Of a DNA stretch of 64,000 nucleotides, positions 37,871-49,342 are shown piece after piece; position 1 is the first letter of the stretch, and every line of letters starts with the position of its first letter. Below the pieces are notes generated by a model, which had not been told where the DNA came from, made no database searches, and saw nothing but the letters and a program-made list of their open reading frames with translations. The position numbers were made by a program, and so were the translations under genes. Origin of the DNA: Scatophagus argus (taxonomy: Eukaryota > Chordata > Actinopteri > Scatophagidae); NCBI RefSeq assembly GCF_020382885.2, contig NC_058513.1:7386774-7450773 (forward strand), given 5' to 3'.

Positions 37871-39580
37871 CCTGCAGGTAACAGGTCAACACATGTCCCA
37901 CTGGAATAAGGTCTGATTACTATTGAAAAGAGAAGAAAATTTGACAACTGGATAGAGCAGGCAGAAGTTTGTATGGGCGAGAGGCAATCCAAGTGTAACT
38001 GGGTGGAAATCAAGGCAGCCCCTCCAAAACAAACAGTCTTACTGTGAGAAAGAAATATTGACTTTGTATTTTTCCTTCAGGGAATTAAGAGGTTTTCCTG
38101 TTTGCTTCTATACAGCTGTAGTGTTTTTTGTTTTGTTGTTTTTATGAAGCCAACATGTAGCAGCTTTAACAAGAACTGCACTGGCTTCATTCACCTGTGC
38201 TGGTTGCTGCTCGTCTTATACAGGCAGCTGAGCGATGTTTTAATAAAGGTTTGGATATTGTCATTATATTATTGTCATGGAGTATGTGCAATGGTTAGTG
38301 ATGTAAATAAGGGGGAAATAAGTGCAGATTACTTGTAAAAGTCTTGTGGTGGACATTCTACAACTGAACCTTCCTCTTTCTCAGGAGAATGTTTGCATTT
38401 GCATGCATCTACTTCCTTTGGACTGATAGTATAATGACTAAGTAATGACAAAAAATACTAAAAAAAAAAAACAAACCTAAAACACTATTTTTGCTATAAA
38501 TGTGTAAAATGTTAGTATTATACAGTAAATATATAATGGTAATAGATTAAGGTGGAGTCGTTTCTACATTTGACAAAGAACAATTAATTCAAAATGCAGG
38601 TTTCCAATATGATAAACCGCACACCTGAATTGCATTTGTTCAAGCGTTAATTTATCTTTTAATCATAATATGTTGTCCAGATATGATGCTGCGTTTGGAA
38701 ATGTTGAAAGTATACAGAGATCTGTGTGTCATGAATGTGAATAATGAACGGCATACTGTAACACATCAATACTGCTGACGTGTTGTGCACGGTTGAAATA
38801 CCAGTCCTTGTCAATAAATAAATGTGTTTATTGATAATAACTCCCAAATAGTTTCTCATCTCCTCTTTTTAACTACAGTGTCCTGCCTCGACATACAAAA
38901 AGTCAAATACACTTGGAACATCACATGGCCCTTCCAGCTATTAGCACATAACCTCTAAGATGACAAGTCAATCGCGCTCTCAAATTGGCGAATCATCCTG
39001 ATGAGCAAGTGAGCAAACACACTTTCTAGCTTCAGAATTTCAATATTTAGGCATACTGCTTGCCTTTCTTTTGGATGTGACAGTTATGACTCAAGGCTAC
39101 GATGAACAGGTTTCTCAACAGAAAACACACAAGAAGATCACAAGATAACATAAAAGAGAAGAGAAGTTCCTGCTACCACAGAAGGCGAAAATAAAGAGAC
39201 AGAATGGCAAAAGGTTAGCCCTTCCTTTGTGGGTACAATAAGAAATTTCACTCCTCATAGCCGCTGTCCCTCTAGTTACTGTCCAGTCTTTGTGTTTGTA
39301 TGTGTCTGATAGGTAAATGGTCCTCAATTCTTATGCATGAAGGGCAAGGTCTGGACAGCCCACCTCTTGCTATGAGTGGGTACATGGGTTTATTGTCAGA
39401 GGTCTATGATCTGGAACAGCACCCAGTTCCTACAGTGAACACCACTTTCGATCAGATCCCACAGCAGTGGGCCTTTAAGAACTGAATATTGTTTGAGATT
39501 CAGCCCTAAAGTCTTGCGAGGCCTTGGAAACAGCCTCCTGGTGGCTCCAGTGGTCTCTAAACCATCTTTTGCAGCCACTG
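37871..39580. other. Region between tecpr1 and bhlha15 (converging 3' ends)
   Basis: No coding exon was recognised. A possible second tecpr1 poly(A) signal lies in 'caataaataaatgtg' near 38814. On the - strand, TTTATT at 39389-39394 (AATAAA in transcript sense) could end the bhlha15 mRNA. The two genes converge here. Confidence 0.5.
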
Positions 39581-40150
39581 TTAGCTGCGCTGGCTGAAGC
39601 TGTGCACATGGGTGAGGTACTGGGTGAGATCGTCCTCCCCACCCTCCTGCAGGTGCTGCTGGTAGCACTGAAGCAGCTTGGCAGTGCTGGTCTCTGATGG
39701 GACCCCACCATTAGGCAGGGAGGCCCCTGACATGTCCAGGATGATGGTGGTTAAGGATTTGATGTAATTCTTTGCCAGGGTCAGTGTCTCGATCTTGGAC
39801 AGCTTCTTGTCAGTCTTGACGTGGGGGATGGCCTCGCGCAATGCTTGGAAGGCGTTGTTGAGCTTGTGCATGCGCTGGCGTTCCCGCTCGTTGCTCTCTA
39901 GTCGCCGGACACTTCGTTCCTTGTTGCTGGAGCCGTGTTGCCTGCGGCGCCGGCCACCGCCCACTCCTCCTTGACGCTTGCCATCCCCGCCTCTCAGTGA
40001 CCCCCTCCACGAACCACCGATCCGGACCGAGGCCTCAGAGCCCTCCTGCTCACTGGAGCCTGGTTCTGGTTCAGTGTCCGGTTCGAGTTCTGGCTCGGGG
40101 TCAGACCAGGTCGTCCTCGATGGTTTCACAGCCTTCCCCTTGGACTTCAT
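39581..40150 (-). CDS. bhlha15: BHLHA15 / MIST1 bHLH transcription factor (complete, 189 aa)
   Basis: Class A bHLH factor that binds E-boxes and drives the secretory-cell programme (pancreatic acinar, other exocrine cells). Single coding exon, stop TAA at 39583-39581. The N-terminus (MKSKGKAV) resembles the family start and is followed by an acidic Glu/Pro-rich stretch (about 18-42) and a Gly/Arg-rich basic stretch. The bHLH domain spans about residues 82-137: basic region [17 protein letters not shown] with the DNA-contacting ERxR, helix 1 [12 protein letters not shown], loop [12 protein letters not shown], helix 2 [15 protein letters not shown]. The C-terminal HVHSF resembles the conserved HSF tail of Mist1. 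Its position between TECPR1 and the LMTK2-like fragment, and its strand, match human synteny. The Glu/Pro tract seems specific to fish, from memory. Confidence 0.96.
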   Translation of the reverse strand: MKSKGKAVKPSRTTWSDPEPELEPDTEPEPGSSEQEGSEASVRIGGSWRGSLRGGDGKRQGGVGGGRRRRQHGSSNKERSVRRLESNERERQRMHKLNNAFQALREAIPHVKTDKKLSKIETLTLAKNYIKSLTTIILDMSGASLPNGGVPSETSTAKLLQCYQQHLQEGGEDDLTQYLTHVHSFSQRS

Positions 40151-41200
40151 CCTGCTTCCTCCTTCACCTGATGCTCAATTTGACAGTATAGATCTCACAG
40201 CTTCCACAGGCCTGGAAGAAAAGATGGAATGTCAGAGAAAGTAAGAAAAGGGGTGAACTTTTCTGAGATAGAACAAAAACAAGTGATATTTAACATGGAT
40301 TAAGTATTTTTTGAGTATTCTTCTCCCAGTCAACTAGTAATCCCCCCACCCCACCCACTAGTGAATAAGTCTCTCTCCAAATCAAACAGCCTTGCATCCT
40401 GTTGTATCTAATCAGCCTGTTGCAGTGTGAAAACTCCATGATGTTGGTCTGTTAATCTAGGCCTCTCTTATCCCCACGGTCCTGCGATAATGCTCATTTC
40501 AAGGTTACACTCACAAAAACAGAGAGCAGCCAGCAGCACTCAGAAAACTCACCTCCAGTGCTCTTACTGCATTTTAGCTATGTTGAGCTTAAAATGCACA
40601 TGTTGAAAAATGAACCTACAGAAGCCAGTCAGTATGTTGAAATTAACAGAAGCTTTTAGTTCAGTAGATTTAGCACAGCAGGTTCACAAGCAACGGACAT
40701 TTCTTTAAACCAAACGATCAGATATGCTGATGTGCTCAAACTGCGCAACTTTAAAAGACTTGGCTGTTTTACATAGATTAGTTCACACCATGGAAGATGA
40801 CATGTCACTCTAGGGTATTTCTCGATCTCTTTATTTTCCTAAGCCAAATTTAATCGCACCAACGGTAGTGTTGTAACTGATATGAGATAAACAGGCAGAA
40901 GTAAGCTTCTTTCACTTTATTACGCACAAATTGCCATCATTAAAGTGATTAAACTGGACGACATGGTATTAAAAAAAAGTCTTACCTTAGAAGTTAAAAC
41001 TAACTTTCCTCCTCCTGAGTGTTTACAGAAAAATCTTCACCATGCAGCCGGTCATTCAAAGCACCATCATGTAAAGTAAAGACCAGAGGGAGAAGCAGCA
41101 GAGCGTCGCCGTGCAGCACACACTCGCACACACACACACACACACGTTCAAACACACTCAAACACACTCAGACAACCGTCACATGTAGGCTACCTGTAGC
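40151..41200 (-). other. bhlha15: 5' UTR of bhlha15, split by an intron
   Basis: In transcript sense the coding exon begins after an acceptor at 40213-40212 (cttttcttccAG|GCCTG), giving 60 bases of 5' UTR. A strong donor (AAG|GTAAG) lies at 40986/40985, so the first, non-coding exon is about 40986-41200 and the intron 40212-40985. An inverted CCAAT box (41229-41233, ATTGG in transcript sense) suggests the promoter lies just beyond. Exon 1's upper edge is a guess. It holds a CA run at 41127-41145. Confidence 0.55.
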
Positions 41201-41455
41201 TGACTGATGTACACGTAGCGCTGCTCAGCCAATCACAGAGCGAGCCCACTCCCTCCAGCTCAGAGTTCTGCCCAAAAAGTCCCGTCAGCTCCACTGCTGC
41301 CGCTACTGTGTCACAGCACTACGACAACCACTGAGGCTTAATGATTACTACAGAGTCCGGACGGGGTTTGCGTAAAAGTGGACTAATGGGAAAAGAATTG
41401 TTGACCACGAAATTTGAAAGCCTAGAACAACTTTTCACATCATATACCTAGACTC

Positions 41456-41570
41456 AGTAAAAGTAAATTAAGGTAAAAGTCGCAATCCTGTACTATGAAA
41501 TACTTAATTACAAGTAAAGGTTGTAAAAGAATTCACTGAAAAGTACAAAAATATCAGGAATGTAACATAC
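41456..41570. repeat. Dispersed fish repeat relic ('agtaaaagtac' family)
   Basis: 'cagtaaaagtaaattaaggt', 'atacttaattacaagtaaag' and 'gaaaagtacaaaaat' share the words of a second copy at 60031-60172 ('cctacattacaagtaactgc', 'acttaagtaaaagtacagaa'). Such sequences are dispersed in fish genomes; the family is not named here. Confidence 0.5.
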
Positions 41571-42779
41571 ATGAAATCTAAAATCATTCAAGAGTGACTA
41601 CATCTGTACAAATGGAAATATACAAATAAATTCAGGATTGTAATTAAAGACAGCACGTTGTGACTGTGCTTTTGTGCAGACAATCAGGTTAAATTACACA
41701 AAAAATTTTCATTTTTCTGCCAGCTATTGTTATTGTTCAAGCAGAAACATCATGGTATCATTAAAAGCCACAGCAATTAACATTAATTTATGTGACTGAC
41801 CAATCTTTAAAAGAAAATGAAGGAAGGTAAAAATGCATATTGTGAAAAATATCTTTCTAAAGTGAAATTTCAAATTACAAATGCTGTGAATATTTGGTCT
41901 TTTTTTTTCACAACAGCTTAACAGTTCCTCAGTAAAAGTTTCGTTCAGTGCAGCAGAGGGGAGCTGATGTTTTAGGCTTAACAGAGTCAGAAGCAGTTAA
42001 TTTTGGTTCCTTGTCCACTCCTTTAACTCCAGTCAGTTAACATAATTTCCACTGTGGCTTATCACCTTCCACTGCTTCATTTGCATACAGTCCTCCAGGC
42101 TACACCTGAATGTAAAGAAACAGGGTGGGGTCTCGTTTGTCAAATTATTTACCTTTCACCAAACTTTTTAACTTTCTGCACTGCACTGGTGTTTACCCTG
42201 TGCGGCGTAATATGGACCTGTGACAGAGGTCGTAAAAGTCGGCCTACCATGAAGAAATGTGCTAAATAAACAAGAACAGAGCATAACACAATGAACCTTT
42301 TTTGAATAATTACCAACAGACCCCATTTCTATGTGACCTTGCAGAATCCCACCTTGTCTGTTTGACCTGGAGGCCCAAACACATCTGTTGGCAGTTGGGA
42401 TTATTTCCCTCTCCTGCTGTGATAGATAGTGGAGTAGAGAGGGTGGCGTCAGGGCAGTGAGATATCCCGCAGAATACACAATTAATACACTGAGCTCCTG
42501 ATTCACAGCGTGTTCTATATAGTGCTAATCAGAAATACACCGCTTTCTCCTGAGGCTTTTTAAATTCTGTCTTGTCCAGACCTTCTGTGCTTCCTAACAA
42601 AAGTAAAGTTCTCTATAACTGAGATGTCCCACGAGTGTCTTATGAATGAAATCCTGTAATTTGACTATCAGCAACGTTAAGAGAGAATATCTTGAACTTC
42701 TAACAACAACAGTGTGCAGGTGTGAAGCTCCCAGCTATCAGAGGCAAACACTTATAGCTTTTGGCGTCCTTGAACAGCT

Positions 42780-42810
<31 letters not shown>

Positions 42811-42811
42811 G
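42780..42811. repeat. (GT)n microsatellite
   Basis: GT dinucleotide run with one T interruption. Confidence 0.9.
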
Positions 42812-43712
42812 CATGTGAACACTAAGACTGATCCTGCCAGTTTTCCTTTCCTCCTCAGGTACACTGTATCTAATCAACCAAACCTCGCTGATGCTGGCTC
42901 TGTGGAAATTATCTATTATTTTTAGTTTGTTCAGTTTCTGCCTCCATTGGCCGTAAGGCTTACATTGTTTATTCAGCCACTGCCACTGATAAATTCTAAG
43001 ATGGATACACTTCAGTAATGAGGCAAGCAAACAGGGCCTCTACAAGAATGCTCTGTTTGAGTAGCACAAACTGTATAAACAAAAATGTATTTTAGTGTTG
43101 ACCTGGAATTGACAGTAATTTAAAGATAAAACAGGATTTCAGACATGCATAACAGTTTATTAAACTGAAGTGACAACATTGCGATATTTCTGTTTCACAG
43201 TGAAGGTCCAAGGACACAGCCTGGCATGTAAGGCAGTACCAGAGAGTTTTGCAGCTGGAAAGGTACCAGCACTGTTATGCAACTGGCTGTTTATCACATC
43301 ATAGCCAGCAATCATGTCATACCAACAACTGTGAAGGCTGAATGCACTGTCACACTGTCCTGCGTGGCAGTGATGTCATGAGCAACAGGTGCTTTGAATC
43401 CATTTGCAGCGGAGAGAGAAGGGGAAAAAAAAGCTATTAAAATCCCTGACTCATCATAAAAGAGGAGGGACGTGGGGAGATGAGTTGGAGGTGAGGAGGA
43501 CAAGATCTGGGTGATTAGTCAGTTTTTCCATTAGGCCAAGGCTGGCTGTCTGAAAGAAAAACAAGTGTGGATGTCACGTCAGGCCATGGTGACAGCGAGG
43601 TGGCCTTTGGCTGAAGGCAGACGAAGTCACAGAATGGCTGCCACCACTGTGACATAAAAATCAGCTAGTTCAACTCAATATGTGTGCATGTATGTGCCAC
43701 TAATCCTTTATC

Positions 43713-45874
43713 TCACAGCTCAAGGTCTGACTCAGTGACATGGGTGAGGAACAGGCAGGTTTGGGACAGAAACAAACGCCTGGACAGGGCAGTGCAGCTC
43801 TGTGTTGGCAGGGAAGGGGTGTAGAGCTGAGATACTGACTGTCTGCCACACTGAAAATGGCAGCTCTTCTCCAAAGCTGAGAAGTCGTCCTCCCACTCCA
43901 AGCCTGCAGGCAAAACCGACCAAACACACAGTTAGTGACAGCACTGTGACAATAACCTGCAGTGTTTGAATTTAGCGAGACTTACAAACATTAAAGTTTG
44001 TAATCCTTGTAGCTTCCCACCCTGATCTTGTTACATTAACGGGCGCCTTTTTGTTTAAAGGAGTTTGTGATATAATTCCGTGTAATATGTTTTGCACTTT
44101 TTTTCACATTGTAGTCCAAGTTTTGGTTTCAAAATATTATCTCATTTACCAATAAATGAGAAAGTGATTTTTTATAAAATATGTGTTAATTTTGCAGTTA
44201 AAAATATAAAGATATTATCAGCCAGCACTATCATAGATTCATAAACAAATTCAGTCCTTCAGTCAGAGCTATCTTCCATTATAAATAGTAAATCCTGAGA
44301 GTTACAGACAGAATTACATCAAAATATTAAAGGTAGATGCTCATTTCAGCACAACATACTAACTAGAACTGAAATCACTGACTTCTTGGGAGAAATAAAA
44401 TCAAAGCTGTGCATGTGTTGTGTTTTGGAAAATAGTAAATTGGCAAATTATAAATATAATGTGAAATGAAATTAAAGTACGTAAAACTTTTATCATCATT
44501 TAAGTAAATGTACTTAATTACACTATATAGACAAAAGTATTGGGGTGGGGCTGTTTTCCAGGGATTGGACTCAGCTGCTTACTTCCAGTGAAAGAAAATC
44601 TTAATGCTTCAGCTTACCAAGACATTTTGGACAATGCTATGCTTCCAACTTTGTGGCAACAGTTAGGTGAAGGCCCTTTTCTATTCCAGCATGACTGTCC
44701 CAGAGCCCTGACCTCAACCCCATCCAACACCAGCCGTTACAGCAGCAAAGCTGTCTGTGTGTTTAGAGTGCGATGTCATTAAAGTTCCTGTTGGTGTCAG
44801 GTGTCATTTTACCTTTGCATATATGTGCTTTCCACCAGTAAAAACTGACTAGCATTAATGTGAAGTAAACACAACATGTAGCTGTATGTGCAGAATCACT
44901 GTTATCGTCCTTCAGAATAGTACCACTGTCTTCTAATGTGACCTCTGACAGGTTGCAGGAATAGGTGCTTTGCAGAGATGTGCAGGGCCCAGAGTGCAGC
45001 TCCATGGTGGGACTCTCCTAAGAACGGCAGCGATGGATAGTGGAAATGAGACAGGAAACAAACACAGTGTCATGCATTGGTTTGGATTTACAGAATGACC
45101 AGTAAAGATAAAATCCTTAGATCACCAATGGAAACAAAACCCAAAACCCACCAAGCTACAGTTAAACAGTTGAAAGGAAAAGGTACCTGATCAAAAAGGT
45201 AGATAATGACTTCATCATCAAAGGACACACCCTTCTTCCTTTTCACATTATCCTCTTTCCTATACAAAACTCTCTGAGCAGTGTAGATCTCACAGGATTT
45301 CAGAGTACTTTTTGGACTGCATGTGTTAAAATTGTCTCTGCCATTCAGTTCATGTTGAATCCCTTTAGTTGTGTTGGTGTTGGGACCATGGAGCCAGTGA
45401 GCAGATGAGTTACTGATATGCCAACAAGTATCCCATATAGACATCCTATGATCTTCAGTGTCCCCAGAAAGTTGTAGCAGTGTGTCCTCATAGCAGAAAA
45501 TGATAAATCTATTATGTGGATTTTTTGTAACAGCTGCCTGCTGGATCACAGTATTTAAATCCTTTCTGTTGAAACTGAGAACGCCCTGCATGTTTAAAAT
45601 GAACCTTGTCCACGGGTCCTTCTTTAGGCATTCTGAGACATAAGAAGGTAAAGAGACAAGCGTTGAATGATGTGTGGGCTCCATGTGAGGATGACATAGT
45701 TGAGGCAGGATAGAGAAGGATGGTGGCCATGTTACCAAACTTGGTCTGTTCCTCCATATGTCAGGGGCTGCACCTCCTCTTTCATCAAGGATACAGAAGC
45801 AGGCCACTGGCTGGAGCTCCTCATCAGCCTGGATCATCTGACCTGGGGATATCAGTAACTGCAGCTCTTCATCC
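43713..45874 (-). CDS. lmtk2: C-terminal part of a lemur tail kinase (LMTK2-like), kinase domain not found
   Basis: Three exons on the - strand read as the LMTK C-terminus. Exon A, 45874-45187, is open for 229 codons (acceptor catacAG|GG) and ends VKRKKGVSFDDEVIIYLFDQ|GTACCT. The K-x-V-x-F piece is the PP1-binding type of motif that LMTK2 carries before YLFDQ. Exon B starts at 45017 after ttctTAG with ESPTMEL, matching the family's ETPTKEL; its end (about 44900) is uncertain because two weak phase-1 donors fit. Exon C, 43903-43713, gives LEWEDDF (family FEWDDDF) and ends LTHVTESDLEL with stop TGA, like LMTK2's SLTHLTDSDIE. LMTK2 is a membrane-anchored Ser/Thr kinase in endosomal traffic. Here exon A is much shorter than the roughly 3 kb exon of the human gene, and I saw no kinase exon upstream. 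It may be a truncated gene, a decaying post-duplication copy, or a gene whose other exons I missed. Place and strand match the human order. Confidence 0.6.
44521..44735 (+). mobile_element. Tc1/mariner transposase relic
   Basis: The translated text GCFPGIGLSCLLPVKENLNA, SAYQDILDNAMLPTLWQQLG and EGPFLFQHDC matches the catalytic core of fish Tc1 transposases. A later 'cctgacctcaaccccatcca' corresponds to the SPDLNPI block, but in another frame, with the sequence between deleted. It is defective and lies in the LMTK2-like intron on the opposite strand. The start 'cactatatagacaaaagtat' resembles another common fish repeat end. Confidence 0.75.
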
Positions 45875-47539
45875 CTGTATGGATGATTCACAATGACTCA
45901 CTGAGACCTTGTTGTATTTTACCATCTGTTCACCGTCACATGTAATGGAAATCAAACTGTTTTTAACATCGCTGTCATGAATTACTGGGACACTGGATTA
46001 AAACAGACATCAAGATATGTGATGTGAAAAAAGCCCACAAGAATAATGTACTTACCAAATTAATTGCTGAGACCTGGGAACACAGACAGGGCACACACAA
46101 GATCTCAGCTCAATGAGGGCTTATTACTGGCCTTTCCGCTGTGCCAATTTTTTGTTTAACTGCTAAAAAGAGATGATGGCTTGTTTAAAACCTGATTGTA
46201 TCGACACTTATTTGTCCAAGAACATGTGTTCACAGATTACAGCAGTTACTTTCGTGAGTACAGAGATGTCATACCTGAAATGATGGCCAAACCTAATGAT
46301 CACCCCTTCAAATACATCATTTTCAGCAACATCAAGCAGCTGTTTTCAGTGAAAAAGCCCAAAAAATCCATTACTTGCTCAACAACCTATAGCCTGTGAG
46401 TCAGAATCAGAATGAGGGGATCAGTAAAAGGGAAGTAACCACAAAGATACTTCACTCAGGAGAGAACAAAGCTAAAAAGGAGTGAATACTGGAAGTGTCC
46501 AGAAACACAACTGCAATTGAATGATAATTTTGCTCAGCTACTGGGTGTGTAAATAAGCATCTAACAGTTGGCCATATTAATTTAATATATATATATTAAA
46601 TAATAATATAATTGTCTATTGATTTGTCAGTGTTTCCACTCCCAGAAAGAACAGTTATTGTCGGTTTAGACTTAAGAAAACCATAGCCAAATGCAAATAG
46701 CCGAATACAAGAGATATAACATGACTGTTTAGTCACCAAAACCTTCCAGTGCAGTCCTGACACAGGCTGACATGTTGGCTGCAATATTTAGCCCGGTTAT
46801 CTGCCAGTATAATAGTGACACACATGATCTACAGTTTATGTAGCACCTGCAGGGTTGGTAATTGTCACTGGTCGACATGCGTGTATCAGCAGAAATATAG
46901 TGTCATAACAAATGCCAGCAGCATTTGTGGCGCCACTGAGGTATTTAGAATGCAGGTATTTTTAAGTAGTTTATTATGCCCAACACTAGCATACATGTTT
47001 ATGGAGACTGTTCAGTGCCTGGCCAAAGGGCACTTAGTTGTGGATGGTAGCTGGTTCGGAGATGGAGCTTGTCATGGATAACATGGGCTCTGTGACATGG
47101 AGCCACCTGTTTAACAACCATAAAGTTTGAGCACTTTGACCAGAGATGTTATGCTTTGTCTAAAGATAATCGAAATTACGTTTCAGTATCTGCTTTGCCT
47201 TTTGTAATCCACTGGGCATTTTAAGAGGTCTGTTTCAGCACACAAACTACCCTTCAGTGTCTGTTAACAACAGGATATACTAAAACTGATTTGTCAGCCT
47301 TTGTCCACTGGATGAAACAGTGCACACACAAACGCAGGCATGCACACAAACACATACATTATTTGGCCACTCAATCCTGAGCCTGAATAAATATCAGGGC
47401 TCATCCATCCGAGGAGACAAAGACGCAATAGGAAACTTTCACCGCTCTGCAGTAACCAAGCAACCGCTGAATGAGTGACTCAGGAAAGGAAGAGAGGAGC
47501 TGACTCACAGCAACTGTGACGTAAAGGATGTAAAAGGAT

Positions 47540-47559
47540 ACACACACACACACACACAC
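47540..47559. repeat. (CA)n microsatellite
   Basis: Pure CA run, with a further interrupted CA-rich tract to about 47605. Confidence 0.85.
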
Positions 47560-48119
47560 TGCTGTATGGTCTCACACACAAAAAACACACACATGCACAC
47601 ATATGCAGCAGGCTGTGCAGGCTGTAATCTGGCCTGTTTCGGGGAAAATTAACACCTTACTGTGTAACAGGTGGAGAAGCTCAAGGGGAAGACAGACTAT
47701 AATAACTTTTCCAAACAGTCAGCACACAAACAGGCAGCCTTAAGTTCCACCATCAAAGGAGAGCAAGACACAAACACGGACAGATCATCAATCACAGCAA
47801 TATAAAAATCAAAATAATACCATTTATCAACTCCTTTGTCACTGCACCTCATTTTGGAAAACCACTTCAAACCATCCACTGAAATCACCAATGTAGCGTC
47901 ACCCCTGAAGTATTTAAACTCTGTGAAAATAAAGAAGGGAACGTGGTTAACAACTGATATGCACAGCCTCAAAATATTGCTGCATCATGGTGCTGCAAAA
48001 TGTGTTGCAACACACTTAATGTCTCTGCATTCAGCATCCATGATACAAGCATTTCTTTCTTTTCCTACCTTGAATAGTGTGAGCCCCAATCATTCGTCTG
48101 GCTTTTACTGCACGACGGA

Positions 48120-48144
48120 AATACCGAAAAAGTATTTCGGTATT
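48120..48144. repeat. Short perfect inverted repeat
   Basis: AATACCGAAA (48120-48129) and TTTCGGTATT (48135-48144) are exact reverse complements around a 5-base loop. It may be the tip of a decayed hAT-type element, whose ends in fish often contain 'cggtatt' and 'ccgaaa' words. Confidence 0.6.
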
Positions 48145-49293
48145 GCACCGAAAGAGACAAGCTAAGCATATGGATGGAGAGAGGAGATAGAGAGATGCAT
48201 AAAAAAGAGAGGTGGGGGTGGGGGTGAGTGAATGAATGAGGTGGGGAAATGGAATGATTAATCCCCCACTTGAAGGAAGGAAGAGTGAAGGAAGGTGATG
48301 AAGGGGATGAGAGGAGAAGGGATGCGAGGACAGAGAAAAGGGCAAAGAGCTCAGATGTACAGTACTCTCCCTGGAGGCTGCTGGCCTCTCTGCAGCAGCA
48401 GAGTGCAAGATGGGGATCAATAAGTTATCTGCCTACAGAGTGGATGTTACAGTCATAGAGGGTGTATATTGTCCTCAGTAAATTCCTTATTACACGAACA
48501 TACATTTGTTAGACCTCATGCAAATATCAGTGTGGTTAAAGCACTAAAATTGGTAACTGTTCCATTGAATTGAAGGTTTCCTTTGGTTTGTTGTGTATTC
48601 TTTGCCGTCAGCAGCTTTTCTTTGACTATGTTTAGTAATAAGGAGTCCATCTAAGATTTTGATAACAAGAAGTTCATGCATTTTCCATTATAAAAGTCAT
48701 AACTGATTGCTCATAACCACTTAATATTTTTTGGCTTTTTATGAAACACCACTGAAAATTGCCCCATCTTGTGATTGTATTTTATATTTTAGTGGTTTGT
48801 GGTTCCACCTCTACAAACATTTCAACATGTAATATGGAGTTCCTAATGTAAGTGTTGCAAGTTATAATTTTGTTGATCAAATTAATTTGAAATAAATAAT
48901 TATTCATTTTTAATGAATGTTTTTTGTTGTGCTTCCTCATGTGCATGTTTTTGGCGCACTCACTTATCAGATGCAGTGGACATCAGCTCCCTCTAGAGGT
49001 TAAAAGTAAAATCTCAGGCAAAAGAAAGTACAGCTGCACAGCATCTTCTCAGTCAGTTAGGTTTTAAATATTTGGCTATAAATTGCCAATAATTATCATA
49101 TAATAACTTCATTATAAAATACTTGGTGTGCTATGTACATATTTAAATCCTACAGTTAGTTACATTACAACAAATGAAAACAGATCAAATATAATTGATG
49201 ATATATTATTAATCCTACACCATACATAATGCTCCTATACATAGGCCTTTACTTCTTCTACTGCTGTCACTTGTGCTGTAATATTATTGCTCA

Positions 49294-49342
49294 TCAGCAG
49301 CAGCAGCAGCAGCATCAGCATCAGCATCAGCATCAGCATCAT
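49294..49342. repeat. CAG / CATCAG compound tandem repeat
   Basis: Six or so CAG units pass into five CATCAG-type hexamer units. The frame around it shows no exon structure, so it is treated as non-coding. Confidence 0.85.

Larger units (their letters stand above)
41201..43712. other. Region between bhlha15 and the LMTK2-like fragment
   Basis: Probable bhlha15 promoter at its left edge, a dispersed repeat relic at 41456-41570, and a (GT)n microsatellite at 42780-42811. No coding exon was recognised; the rest would be promoter-distal and 3' flank sequence. Confidence 0.5.

Noticed and set aside
48031-48420. 129-codon frame on the - strand, Ser/Pro/Leu-rich
   Set aside because: It is the pyrimidine strand of a purine-rich tract (gaaggaagg, gagagg), with no exon signals.
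49294-49342. CAG repeat as a possible polyglutamine or His/Gln coding exon (49229-49531)
   Set aside because: The frame lacks exon borders and any flanking conserved text; treated as a plain microsatellite.
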